A stretch of 37,681 nucleotides of DNA from Jiella pacifica (GTDB lineage: Bacteria > Pseudomonadota > Alphaproteobacteria > Rhizobiales > Rhizobiaceae): the NCBI RefSeq assembly GCF_010500815.1, contig NZ_JAAAMG010000032.1:1-37681 (forward strand), written 5' to 3'. This document shows positions 8,269 to 19,770 of the stretch, piece after piece. A model generated the notes under the pieces. It searched no databases and was not told the origin of the DNA. It saw only the letters and a program-made list of their open reading frames with translations. The position numbers and the translations under genes are program-made. The stretch's first letter is position 1; every line of letters starts with the position of its first letter.

Positions 8269-8589
8269 GCCAATTGCCTCTCTCGTCGTTCGTCATAGGG
8301 CGCCGCGGCGCGCATATGCAGCCGGATTCTGGCCGCCTTTGAAGCCGGACACGACGCGGCAGCGTAGCCTGACGGCCTCGCAATCCCGTACGCGCACCGA
8401 TGATAAGATCATTAGTGTACGAACATAATTGCCGAAGCGCAAAGCTGCAGGGTCCGAAATTTCAAAAACCACCGCAGAACGGAAAAATCCATCGCGTCGA
8501 AGCGGCGCATGAGGCATTGCCTGAGGCTCGGAACGGCCGGGAAGCCGGCGACGGAGCCACCGCCTCCCCAGCCCGTTCGCCTCGAACGA
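8269..8589. promoter_or_regulatory. Intergenic region upstream of fpr and downstream of metH
   Basis: No gene is seen in these 321 bp. The only AT-rich block, 8400-8440, is the likely promoter region of fpr. It contains the small palindrome TGATAAGATCA (8401-8411, arms TGAT/ATCA) as a possible regulator site. No clear intrinsic terminator for metH was recognised. Confidence 0.35.
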
Positions 8590-12387
<3,798 letters not shown>

Positions 12388-12423
12388 GAGCGTCGCTTGT
12401 CCTTCTGGGTCGGCTCCCAAATC

Positions 12424-12446
12424 ACATAAAGATATTCTTATGTCAA
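12424..12446 (-). promoter_or_regulatory. metH promoter and operator-like palindrome
   Basis: ACATAAAGATATTCTTATGT at 12424-12443 is a near-perfect 20-bp inverted repeat (8 of 10 positions pair). It overlaps TTGACA (minus strand, 12441-12446), a consensus -35 box, so a protein bound here would block metH transcription. About 17 bp downstream comes GATTTG preceded by TG, a weak extended -10. ArsR-type SAM/SAH-responsive repressors are known to control methionine genes in proteobacteria through AT-rich palindromes of this kind; assignment to that class is inference. Confidence 0.6.
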
Positions 12447-12545
12447 CAAATGGAGCCACTGATGCGTGTTTCAAACGCCCTCGTGCCGGCGGAAGAGGAA
12501 GATGCCCCGCGACGAGCGAACATGCCGGCAGAATGTGACGGTAGC

Positions 12546-12705
12546 CCCTCATCCTGAGGTGCGAGCGGAGCGAGCCTCGAAGGGCGAGGAGCCCCAGGCT
12601 CCCGCCTTCCGCCCGTTCGACATGCCCTTACGGCCGGCGACGCGCCACGCCCTCGCCCTTCGAGGCTCCCCCGAGCTTCGCTCGGCCCGCGCCTCAGGAT
12701 GAGGG
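12546..12705. repeat. REP-like long inverted repeat (CCTCATCCTGAGG type)
   Basis: The left arm (about 12546-12589) begins CCCCTCATCCTGAGG and ends GCCTCGAAGGGCGAGG. The right arm (about 12651-12705) is its imperfect reverse complement, ending CCTCAGGATGAGGG, with about 60 bp between them. Elements built on CCTCATCCTGAGG and CCTCGAAGG are widespread intergenic palindromes in rhizobial genomes. It fills most of the gap between DUF1810 and metH on the metH upstream side. Confidence 0.8.
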
Positions 12706-12717
12706 CGACTGTCGCGC

Positions 12718-13125
12718 TCAGATCCGCGTCAGTGTCGCCTCGTCTTCCTTGCCATCGAAGAACACGTCGAGCGCACGGCCGAACGTCTCGTCGCTCGGAT
12801 CGGCGCGGTGGAACAGCGTCATCGAGGAATGGAACTTCATGTCGTCCGGCGAGCCGAAGATCGCATGGACGCTCTTGCCCGGATGGCCCAGCACCGCCTC
12901 GGTGCATTCGACGAGCCTGCGCCCCAGCATGGGGTGGGCGAGATAGTCCTTCGCCTCGTCGAGCGAGGCGATCGCATAGCGCTGGGCCATCGGCGAGGAG
13001 CCGAGCCCCGCGATCTGCGGGAAGACGAACCACATCCAGTGGCTCTGCTTCTGCCCGGCCTGAAGTTCGGCCAACGCACGACCATAGACCGGCGACTGGG
13101 CTTCGACGAAGCGGTTGAGCGGCAT
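12718..13125 (-). CDS. DUF1810 family protein
   Basis: 135-residue soluble protein. It matches DUF1810 over its whole length: RFVEAQSPVYGRALAELQAG at the N-terminus, then HWMWFVFPQIAGLG (residues 29-42), AHPMLGRRLVECTEAVL, and DDMKFHSSMTLFHRA. The biochemical function of the family is unknown. The ATG at 13125 has GGGAG about 7 bases upstream. It lies 84 bp after the MarR-GNAT gene on the same strand. That gap holds a CCGCC/GGCGG hairpin at 13145-13158, so it may be co-transcribed or attenuated. Confidence 0.92.
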   Translation of the reverse strand: MPLNRFVEAQSPVYGRALAELQAGQKQSHWMWFVFPQIAGLGSSPMAQRYAIASLDEAKDYLAHPMLGRRLVECTEAVLGHPGKSVHAIFGSPDDMKFHSSMTLFHRADPSDETFGRALDVFFDGKEDEATLTRI

Positions 13126-13209
13126 GGCAAGCTCCCATGAGCGGCCGCCGTTCGGCGGACCTCGGACACAACGCCCCGCTCGGAAAGGCCGTTCCTGACG
13201 CTGGCCGCG

Positions 13210-14085
13210 CTACAGCCGCTTTTCGAAGAAGAAGTCCGGATAGGGATCGTCGTTGAAGCGGTCGATCTCGGTCCAGCCGGACTTGCGATACATGGCGATC
13301 GCCTCCGGGAGCGCCTTGTTGGTGTCGAGCCTCAGCGCGGGCATCTGCAATTCGCGAGCGATCGCCTCGGTACGGTCCATGAGCCGCTTGGCGAGCCCGA
13401 GGCCCCGCGCCGCCGGCGCCACCCAGAGCCGTTTCACCTCGCCATACTCGGCGCAGGTCCCCTTCAGCCCGACGCAGCCGATCGGCATGTCGTCGGAAAA
13501 GGCGACGAGGAAGACGCCGCGAGGTCGGACCATGGTTTCGGCGTCGGGATCGGCGGACAGTCTGACGTCGAAGTCCCGCTCGAAACGCCGCGCCAGTTCG
13601 CCGTAGTATTCGCCGAGACAATAGCGGGCGACCTCCGCTCGCGGATCGATCTCGACGAGTTCGATCTGGTCTCGGCCGAAAGCCGAGGCGACGAGATCCA
13701 TCGCCGCGAGGAGGGCGTCGGCATTGGCGTGGCGCGCCAAAGCTCTCTCCGCCCGCTCGTTCGACAATGCCTCATAGGCGGCAAACTCGGCTTCGCCCGC
13801 TCGAGTCAGGGAGGCGATCCGCCGTCTGCCGTCGTCCGGATGCGGCGTCGTCTCGATCAGGCCTTCATCCTCGAGCCCGCGCAAGAGCCGACTGACCAGC
13901 CCCGAATCCAGCCCGAGATAGGCCCGGATCTCGCCGACATCGGTCTTGCCGTGCCCAATGGCATTGAGAATGCGGGCGACGCCGAGAGGCCGGCCCCTGC
14001 CGAGAAAGGAATGGTCGAGCGCGCCGACCTCGGTAACGGCGGCACGGGCGAAACGGCGGAAGCGGGCGACGGGATCGAGCATCAT
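13210..14085 (-). CDS. MarR-type winged-helix regulator fused to a GNAT acetyltransferase
   Basis: 291 residues in two domains. Residues about 1-140 form a MarR winged helix (DVGEIRAYLGLDSGLVSRLLRGLEDEGLI as recognition region, then the wing with TTPHPDDGRRRIASLT). Residues about 145-291 are a GNAT N-acetyltransferase, with the acetyl-CoA loop in LWVAPAARGLGLAKRLM and a C-terminal ALPEAIAMYRKSGW motif. Such fusions occur widely in bacteria, but ligands and substrates are mostly unknown. ATG codons at 14085 and 14082 are both possible. A perfect 20-bp palindrome ends only 2 bp upstream of the first ATG and there is no ribosome site, so the transcript may be leaderless and the gene autoregulated. 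It follows ureA on the same strand but probably has its own promoter. Confidence 0.92.
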   Translation of the reverse strand: MMLDPVARFRRFARAAVTEVGALDHSFLGRGRPLGVARILNAIGHGKTDVGEIRAYLGLDSGLVSRLLRGLEDEGLIETTPHPDDGRRRIASLTRAGEAEFAAYEALSNERAERALARHANADALLAAMDLVASAFGRDQIELVEIDPRAEVARYCLGEYYGELARRFERDFDVRLSADPDAETMVRPRGVFLVAFSDDMPIGCVGLKGTCAEYGEVKRLWVAPAARGLGLAKRLMDRTEAIARELQMPALRLDTNKALPEAIAMYRKSGWTEIDRFNDDPYPDFFFEKRL

Positions 14086-14087
14086 GG

Positions 14088-14107
14088 TATCTGACTTAAG
14101 TCAGATA
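14088..14107 (-). promoter_or_regulatory. Perfect palindromic operator at the MarR-GNAT start codon
   Basis: TATCTGACTTAAGTCAGATA is a perfect 20-bp palindrome ending 2 bp before the ATG at 14085. MarR dimers bind palindromes of about this size, so autorepression is likely. On the minus strand TTGATC followed 17 bp later by TAAGTC could be -35/-10 boxes, with the -10 inside the palindrome. Confidence 0.8.
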
Positions 14108-14219
14108 ACTGTCGTGATCAAGCGGAATCGACGTCTCCGCTGCCAAGGGGGCGAGCCGATCGCCACCGACACGAGATGCCCGCTCAGCTCCGCGGGTGGA
14201 GGGATTTGAGCCGGCGCCC

Positions 14220-14522
14220 TCAGCGGATCGGCTCGTGCACCGTCACGAGCTTGGTGCCGTCCGGAAACGTCGCTTCCACCTGGACGTCGTGGATCATCTC
14301 GGCAATGCCTTCCATCACCTGATCCCTCGTGATCACCTTGGCGCCCGCCTCCATCAGGTCGGCGACGCTGCGCCCGTCCCGCGCACCCTCGACGACGAAG
14401 TCGGTGATGAGGGCGATGGCCTCGGGATGGTTGAGCTTCACGCCGCGCTCCAGTCGCTTCCTGGCGACGACGGCCGCCATGGAGACGAGGAGCTTGTCCT
14501 TTTCGCGCGGGGTGAGCTGCAT
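14220..14522 (-). CDS. ureA: Urease subunit gamma
   Basis: 100-residue protein matching UreA over its full length: [17 protein letters not shown] at the start, [14 protein letters not shown] in the middle, then [31 protein letters not shown] at the end. UreA is one of three structural subunits of the nickel urease, with UreB and UreC. The ATG at 14522 has AGGA about 8 bases upstream, 26 bp after ureD. The next gene on the strand should be ureB or a spacer ORF followed by ureB, then ureC; instead 112 bp of non-urease sequence leads to the MarR-GNAT gene. The subunit is intact but cannot act without UreC, which is not in this window. Confidence 0.96.
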   Translation of the reverse strand: MQLTPREKDKLLVSMAAVVARKRLERGVKLNHPEAIALITDFVVEGARDGRSVADLMEAGAKVITRDQVMEGIAEMIHDVQVEATFPDGTKLVTVHEPIR

Positions 14523-14548
14523 CGTGTCGTCCTCGCAATTCAGATGGG

Positions 14549-15394
14549 TCAGAGCGACCATATCCGCGGGACCCCGGCCTTTGCCAGTACCGCGATGGCC
14601 GGAACCAGACGCTTTCTGAGAAGAAAGCCGGAAGGGGCGACGAGGCGCGCGACGATCAGCCCGCCGACGAGGCTCGCGCCGCCGTCCTCGCCGATCGCCT
14701 GGCGGAGCGGAGCGAGCAGGGACTCGGCTCCCTCGCGCCGCGCGACGAGGGTGGCGAAGGCGCGATTGCCGGCAAGCGAGGCCGCGGCGCCGGTCTGCCC
14801 GGCGATGTCGCCTTCGAGCCGGGTCTCGTCGGCAAACACCAGCTTTCCACCGAGACGGATCCGCCAGCTTTCGCGGAAGACCCCCTGCCTGACGCTCTCA
14901 CCCATCATCTCACGGCCGAGAATGACGCTTTCGCAAAGCACGAACTCCGCATCCTCGGCGGTTTCGAGCTCCAGCTTGCGGCTGAGAGCGCTCTCGTGAA
15001 AGAGGATGGTTTCCTGCGGCAGGAAAGCCAAGAAGCCACCCGCCGCGACGTTCAGCCGGGTCGCAACCTCCGCCCGGCCGGAGCTCGCCCGGTAGATGCG
15101 TTCGCAGGCCTGGGTGGTGAGGGAAAGCCCCGCCCCCGGCCCGACGGCAAAGCGCTGATCGAGAACGTCCCCGCCGGTGAGGCCGCCGGCGGTGTTGATC
15201 AGCACCGCCTCGCTGGTTGCGCCGGGCACCTTGGGAAAGCGCAGCTTCAGGCAGCCGGCCTGATGGAGATCCTCCAGCCGGGTGCGCCCGCCCGCCGCCT
15301 TGACCCGCAGATCGAGGCGTCCGCGGGCGCGCTGGAGGCGCGGGGCAGGCGCGGCTGATTCACCGCGGGACAAGAAATGAAGTTCGTCGGTCAT
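14549..15394 (-). CDS. ureD: Urease accessory protein UreD
   Basis: 281 residues. UreD (UreH) is the chaperone that docks on apo-urease and channels nickel together with UreF and UreG. Landmarks: [28 protein letters not shown] (about residues 50-78), [12 protein letters not shown] (92-103) and [19 protein letters not shown] (120-139), with PRIWSL at the C-terminus. The gene is complete. The ATG at 15394 has only a weak ribosome site. It forms a pair with ureA; ureE, ureF and ureG are missing from the window. Confidence 0.96.
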   Translation of the reverse strand: MTDELHFLSRGESAAPAPRLQRARGRLDLRVKAAGGRTRLEDLHQAGCLKLRFPKVPGATSEAVLINTAGGLTGGDVLDQRFAVGPGAGLSLTTQACERIYRASSGRAEVATRLNVAAGGFLAFLPQETILFHESALSRKLELETAEDAEFVLCESVILGREMMGESVRQGVFRESWRIRLGGKLVFADETRLEGDIAGQTGAAASLAGNRAFATLVARREGAESLLAPLRQAIGEDGGASLVGGLIVARLVAPSGFLLRKRLVPAIAVLAKAGVPRIWSL

Positions 15395-15562
15395 GAGCGA
15401 AATCGTTCCGGGATCGTCGTCTCGCTCAGCCGAATTCCTCCGAACGGCACCCGCAGGCGGGCACTCCGAGATCCTATCGCGACGCGGCCGGTGATGTGAA
15501 GCGGGACGGTGGCGGCGCGGCGCCCGCTCTTCTTACGATGGGCGGGCGCAGGGGCTGCCGGC

Positions 15563-16300
15563 CTACCGCCTTCCCTGCCCGCTCATCCTGGCGACGGCGT
15601 CGTCGACGAGGCGATTGGCGATCTGCATGCGGGTCGTCGCTTCGGTCCGGAAGCCGATCGGCACGCGGTCGGGATGGTTTACCCGGGCGAAGTTGCGCCG
15701 CGCTTCGAGGAGGTCCTTGACGCTGCTCAGCGCCAGGATGTCCAGCTCCATCGCAATGTCGTAGGGGTCGGTGCTCGGCGCGCCGGGCTGCGCCTCCCGT
15801 ATGGTCTTTGCGTAGGCGGCGCCGGCTGCGGCGGCGGAGCCGTTGCCATTGCCGGTGCCGCGCGCGCCCTCCGGCCGCGGTGGCTCGGAGGAGGTCGGCG
15901 CCTGATCGCTCGCGCGGCGCGCCTCGAAACCCTGGCGCGGCTCGGAAGGCTTTTCGGATTCCTTTGAGGCGGCGCGGGGCGGCGCGGTCGGCTTGACCGG
16001 CTCCGGCTCGTCGAAGGCGGAGAAATCTTCCTCCTCGAGCGCCTCCTCGTAAGCCGCGCGGGCGGCGGCGGCCCGCTCGACGCTCTCGGCGATTCTCGGG
16101 CCGCGGCGGATGCCGGTCACCGACATGACACCGGTCGACGCCCGGCCGAACACCGAGCGCCAGCCCTTGGTCTCATGGCGGGCGGCGACCCCCTCGAGAA
16201 TTCGATCGAACGACTGGTCCACCATGGCGGGGTCCTGGATACGCAACAATTGTCGCAATTGTCGGCCCATCTCCTGAAGCTTTCGTAAAGCTGGATTCAT
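15563..16300 (-). CDS. J-domain (DnaJ-like) protein with C-terminal HPD motif
   Basis: 245 residues. The N-terminal part (1-90) is helical and basic with QLRQLLRIQ. Residues about 95-175 form a Pro/Glu/Ser/Ala/Gly-rich low-complexity linker. The C-terminal about 60 residues (LDILALSSVKDLLEARRNFARVNHPDR) are a J-like domain with the HPD triad at 209-211, needed to stimulate Hsp70 ATPase. The usual N-terminal J and Gly/Phe arrangement of DnaJ is reversed, and there are no zinc fingers. The start is set at ATG 16300; no strong ribosome site is visible. It is divergent from the aminotransferase gene with 94 bp between starts. The partner Hsp70 and client are unknown. Confidence 0.85.
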   Translation of the reverse strand: MNPALRKLQEMGRQLRQLLRIQDPAMVDQSFDRILEGVAARHETKGWRSVFGRASTGVMSVTGIRRGPRIAESVERAAAARAAYEEALEEEDFSAFDEPEPVKPTAPPRAASKESEKPSEPRQGFEARRASDQAPTSSEPPRPEGARGTGNGNGSAAAAGAAYAKTIREAQPGAPSTDPYDIAMELDILALSSVKDLLEARRNFARVNHPDRVPIGFRTEATTRMQIANRLVDDAVARMSGQGRR

Positions 16301-16394
16301 CGCCGGCCCGCGGGGCACCGGCGATATTGCGCCGCTGCGACGCCCGCCTTTATGGTCGCGCGCCAGGGCAGACGGCCCGAGATGGAGGAACGCG

Positions 16395-17249
16395 ATGCGC
16401 ACGGTCTATGTGAACGGCGTTTTCTGCCCGGAGAATCAGGGGGTGGTGTCGATCTTCGACCGCGGCTTCCTGTTCGCCGACGGCGTCTACGAGGTGACCA
16501 GCGTCCTCGACGGCAAGCTGATCGACTTTTCCGGGCACATGGCGCGGCTGCGCCGTTCGATGTCGGAGCTTTCGATTCCCGCCCCGGCAAGCGAGGACGA
16601 GCTGTTGTCGATCCATCGGCAGCTCGTCGACAAGAACGCGCTCGCCGAGGGGTTGATCTACATGCAGGTGTCGCGCGGCGCCGCTGACCGCGACTTCCTG
16701 TTTCCGGCCGGCGACATCCGGCCCTCGCTCGTCCTCTTCACCCAGACCGGCCAGCTGCGCGACCGACCGGCGGCCAAGACCGGCCTCAAGGTCGTCACCC
16801 TGCCGGACCTTCGCTGGGCGCGCCGCGACATCAAGACGGTGCAGCTGCTCTATCCCTCGATGGCCAAGACCGAGGCGAAGCGGCGCGGGGCGGACGACGC
16901 CTGGCTGGTCGAGGACGGCTTCGTCACCGAAGGTTCGTCGAACAACGCCTATATCGTCAATGCCGACGGCGCGTTGATCACCCGGCCGCTGTCGCACGCG
17001 ATCCTGCCCGGCATCACCCGCAGCGCAATCCTGCGGCTGGCGACGGAGACCGGCCTCACCGTCGAGGAGCGGCCGTTTTCCATCGAGGAAGCGCTGGCGG
17101 CGCGCGAGGCCTTCATTACTTCGGCGTCCAGCTTCGTCATGCCGGTGGTCGAGATCGACGGGCACAAGATCGGCGACGGCGCGCCGGGGGAGATCGCCGG
17201 GCGCCTGAGGGCGATCTACATCGACGAGGCGGTGAAGACGGCGGTGTGA
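16395..17249 (+). CDS. dat: D-amino-acid aminotransferase (PLP fold type IV)
   Basis: 284 residues of the class IV aminotransferase family, closest in motif to D-alanine/D-amino-acid transaminase, which interconverts D-amino acids and 2-oxo acids (supplying D-Glu and D-Ala for the wall). VNGVFCPENQGVVSIFDRGFLFADGVYE begins the fold. Lys147 in RRDIKTVQLLYP is the PLP Schiff-base lysine, Glu179 in FVTEGSSNNAYIV contacts the pyridine nitrogen, and LPGITRSAIL binds the phosphate. Branched-chain aminotransferase or aminodeoxychorismate lyase are related alternatives, but the RGF...DGVYE and ITSASSFVMPV motifs favour Dat. The ATG at 16395 has GGAGG about 6 bases upstream. It converges on dgoA with 7 bp between stops. 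Confidence 0.9.
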   Translation: MRTVYVNGVFCPENQGVVSIFDRGFLFADGVYEVTSVLDGKLIDFSGHMARLRRSMSELSIPAPASEDELLSIHRQLVDKNALAEGLIYMQVSRGAADRDFLFPAGDIRPSLVLFTQTGQLRDRPAAKTGLKVVTLPDLRWARRDIKTVQLLYPSMAKTEAKRRGADDAWLVEDGFVTEGSSNNAYIVNADGALITRPLSHAILPGITRSAILRLATETGLTVEERPFSIEEALAAREAFITSASSFVMPVVEIDGHKIGDGAPGEIAGRLRAIYIDEAVKTAV

Positions 17250-17256
17250 TCGCCGC

Positions 17257-17898
17257 CTACCCGCCAAATACCGCGTCGTATGCAGAGATGGTCTTCTCCG
17301 CCCGCGCCTTGACGGCGGCGGCGGCGTCGCCGGGGCGAAACAGCGAGGAGCCAAGGCCGAAGGTGCGAATGCCGACGGCGGCATAGGCGGCGAAGTCCTT
17401 TTCGGAGACACCGCCGACCGCGCCGATCGGCAGGTCGGCGGGGAGAACCGCACGGATCGCCGTGATGCCCGAGGGGCCGAGGACGTTCGCCGGAAAGAAC
17501 TTCAGCGCCGAGGCGCCGAGGCGTGCGGCCGCCAGCGCCTCGGTCGCGGTGAAGACGCCGGGCATGGTGACGAGGCGCTGCTCGCCCGCCCGCGTCAGCA
17601 CGGCGGCGTCGACATTGGGGCTGACCAGGAGCTGGCCGCCGCAATCGACGAGGCGATCGACGGAGGCGACGTCGAGGACCGTTCCGGCGCCGATCAGGAC
17701 GCCGTCCGGGGCAAGCAGCGAAGCCGTCTCGATCGAGCGGAACGGATCCGGCGAGTTCAGCGGGATCTCGATCGCCTCGAAACCGGCCTCGATCAGGCCG
17801 GACACCACGGCTTCGCAATCTTCCGGCGTCAGGCCCCGCAGGATCGCTACGAGGTCGCGCTTCAGTTTCGGCCAGGGGGTGCGGGTGGATTCGCTCAT
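17257..17898 (-). CDS. dgoA: 2-dehydro-3-deoxy-6-phosphogalactonate aldolase
   Basis: 213-residue class I aldolase of the KDPG/KDPGal family, splitting 2-keto-3-deoxy-6-phosphogalactonate into pyruvate and glyceraldehyde 3-phosphate. Lys133 in GASALKFFPANVLG is the Schiff-base lysine, Glu44 in FEAIEIPLNSP is the general base, and ILRGLTPED holds the Arg that binds the substrate. The LNSPDPFRSIETA stretch is typical of DgoA rather than Eda. The ATG at 17898 overlaps the dgoK stop by 4 bp. It is the last gene of the operon. Confidence 0.95.
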   Translation of the reverse strand: MSESTRTPWPKLKRDLVAILRGLTPEDCEAVVSGLIEAGFEAIEIPLNSPDPFRSIETASLLAPDGVLIGAGTVLDVASVDRLVDCGGQLLVSPNVDAAVLTRAGEQRLVTMPGVFTATEALAAARLGASALKFFPANVLGPSGITAIRAVLPADLPIGAVGGVSEKDFAAYAAVGIRTFGLGSSLFRPGDAAAAVKARAEKTISAYDAVFGG

Positions 17899-18824
17899 GT
17901 CAGGATCTTTCCTGCGGCGGCAAGCAGGCCGCGGCGCACGGCCGCCTCGCCGTCCGCTTCGATGGCATCGAGGCCGAGCGTCGTAAAGGCCGCCCGATAG
18001 CGCTCGGCGAGCGGCCCGGAGGCGACGAGCCGGACGGTGTGACCGTCGAGGCCGCCGAAGCGGGTCGCCGCGCCGGCAAGTTCCAGGCCGATGAGGAGCC
18101 CCGACAGGGTCGACGCCGCATGCGGCGCATCGTCGGGCGAGAGAAGGCCGCCGGCGCGGATGGCGAAGAGCCAGCTGGAGAACTCCGCCGGATGCTCGAA
18201 CGCGGTCCGCACGGCTCGTCCGAACGCAGGCACGTCGAAGCGCTCGTCGCCCGGCGTCATCGAGTGCCTGAGAATCGTATGGCCGGCGATGGCGGCGAAG
18301 AGGTCGCCCGTGACGAAGGTAGCGAAGCCGGAGAGCCGGCCCTCCTCCAGCATCACCCATTTCGAATGGGTCCCGGGCAGGCAGACGAGTTCTCCGCTCT
18401 CGCCCTGGCGGGAAGAGGCTTGAAGGCCGAGGATCTGGGTCTCCTCGCCGCGCATGACGTCGAACCGGCCTTCGGCGCGCTGGCAGACGCCGGGCAGGAT
18501 GAAGACCGGCCGGTCGGCGCCCGGCACCCGGACCGCACCCGCCGCGAGGGTGTCCGGATCGGCGGGCGTCTCGACATAGGGCGCCTCGACCCAGCCCTGC
18601 TTCGCCCCGACCATGCCGCAGGCGACGACCGGCAGATCAGCCGGCGCATCGAGAGCGGAGAGATGGCGGCCCAGCACGCCGGCAAAGCCGCCCGGCTCCC
18701 CAGCGGCCGTCGCCATGCCCTCGCCGCCACGGCGTTCGCCAAGGACGGTGCCGTCTTCGCCCACCAGCCAGAGGCGGAAGGACGTCGTGCCCCAGTCGGC
18801 AAGGCCTGCGAAGGGCCGGGTCAC
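17895..18824 (-). CDS. dgoK: 2-dehydro-3-deoxygalactonokinase
   Basis: 309-residue sugar-acid kinase of the DgoK family (ASKHA fold), phosphorylating 2-keto-3-deoxygalactonate at C6. The N-terminal phosphate loop DWGTTSFRLWLV, the ACGMVGAKQGWVEAPY motif, and CLPGTHSKWV are family markers, and the C-terminal ASGPLAERYRAAF closes the fold. The GTG start at 18824 overlaps the stop of the upstream dehydrogenase by 4 bp (GTGA), which fixes the start and implies coupling. It feeds DgoA directly. Confidence 0.94.
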   Translation of the reverse strand: MTRPFAGLADWGTTSFRLWLVGEDGTVLGERRGGEGMATAAGEPGGFAGVLGRHLSALDAPADLPVVACGMVGAKQGWVEAPYVETPADPDTLAAGAVRVPGADRPVFILPGVCQRAEGRFDVMRGEETQILGLQASSRQGESGELVCLPGTHSKWVMLEEGRLSGFATFVTGDLFAAIAGHTILRHSMTPGDERFDVPAFGRAVRTAFEHPAEFSSWLFAIRAGGLLSPDDAPHAASTLSGLLIGLELAGAATRFGGLDGHTVRLVASGPLAERYRAAFTTLGLDAIEADGEAAVRRGLLAAAGKILT

Positions 18825-19765
18825 GGGGCCGCCGGCGGATCGAAGACAAACGGTTCGGTAACGGCCCGCCGTCCGAGCAGGAAGGCGTCGGCGACATGGC
18901 GCAGCGGCGACAGATCGACCTCGGATTGCCCGGCAGCGATCAGCTCGGCGAAGCGGGCATAGAGGCCGCCATATTCGGCTTCGGGGCCCAGTCCCCGCTC
19001 CTCGCCATCGACGAAGAGCTTCGCCCCGCCCATGGAGAGCTTCAGCGTCCCGCCATCGGTCTCTACGACGATGTCCCAGGTCTGCAGCCCGGTCTGGCGG
19101 AAGTCGAACACCGCCTCGACCGCCTCGCCGCTCGGCCCCGCGAAGGCGAGATCGGCAGCGATCGGCGCCTGACGGTTTTCCGGAAAGGTCAGTTCGGCAC
19201 CGGTCAGCCAAATGGGGAAAGGCAGAATCCGCGTCACGATCGACAGGGCGTTGATGCCGGGGTCGAAGACGCCGAGGCCGCCGGGCTCGAAGATCCAGTC
19301 CTGGCCGGGATGCCAGTGGCGCACGTCCTCCTTCCAGGTGACTGTGACCTTGCGGATGCGCCGGCCCTTCAGCCAGTCTCTCGCCGGCTCGACACCCGGC
19401 GCATGGCGCGAATGCCAGGTGGCGAAGAGCGAGACGCCGTTCGACGCGGCGAGGCCGGCGAGCTGTTCGACCTCGGATAACGTCGCACCGGGCGGCTTTT
19501 CCAGCATCACGTGCTTGCCCATCGCCAGGGCCTCCGCCGCCACCTGGTGCCGCGCCTGGGGCGGCATGCAGAGGGAGACGGCGGCGATTTCCGGCATTGC
19601 CGCCAGCATTTCGCCGCTCGAGGAAAAGTTGGCGATGCCGTCGACGCCGGCATTGCGGCTCGCCGCCGCGATGAGGTCGAAGTCGGCGCTGCGTGAGAGC
19701 GACGGCAGGTGCTGGTCGCGGGCGATCTTGCCGATGCCGACGAGGCCGAGTTTTACGGGTGCCAT
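18821..19765 (-). CDS. Gfo/Idh/MocA-family D-galactose / L-arabinose 1-dehydrogenase
   Basis: 314 residues. The N-terminal Rossmann fold carries GLVGIGKIARDQHLP (residues 7-21), and EKPPGATL (89-96) holds the EKP lysine. The start closely resembles the NAD(P)-dependent L-arabinose/D-galactose 1-dehydrogenase of Azospirillum and D-galactose 1-dehydrogenases, which oxidise the aldose to its lactone. Position in an operon with chvE-gguAB, dgoK and dgoA supports galactose (or L-arabinose or fucose-like) oxidation. The ATG at 19765 is 5 bp beyond the gguB stop, with GAGG just upstream. The exact sugar is inference. Confidence 0.88.
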   Translation of the reverse strand: MAPVKLGLVGIGKIARDQHLPSLSRSADFDLIAAASRNAGVDGIANFSSSGEMLAAMPEIAAVSLCMPPQARHQVAAEALAMGKHVMLEKPPGATLSEVEQLAGLAASNGVSLFATWHSRHAPGVEPARDWLKGRRIRKVTVTWKEDVRHWHPGQDWIFEPGGLGVFDPGINALSIVTRILPFPIWLTGAELTFPENRQAPIAADLAFAGPSGEAVEAVFDFRQTGLQTWDIVVETDGGTLKLSMGGAKLFVDGEERGLGPEAEYGGLYARFAELIAAGQSEVDLSPLRHVADAFLLGRRAVTEPFVFDPPAAP

Positions 19766-19770
19766 GCGCC

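Noticed and set aside
12388-12545. SAM or cobalamin riboswitch before metH
   Set aside because: Only about 40 bases separate the operator/promoter from the start codon, too short for either, and no B12-box or SAM-II core was seen.
14108-14219. Start of ureB after ureA
   Set aside because: No UreB-like N-terminus (normally PGE...G.I..N.G) can be read in any frame of these 112 bp.
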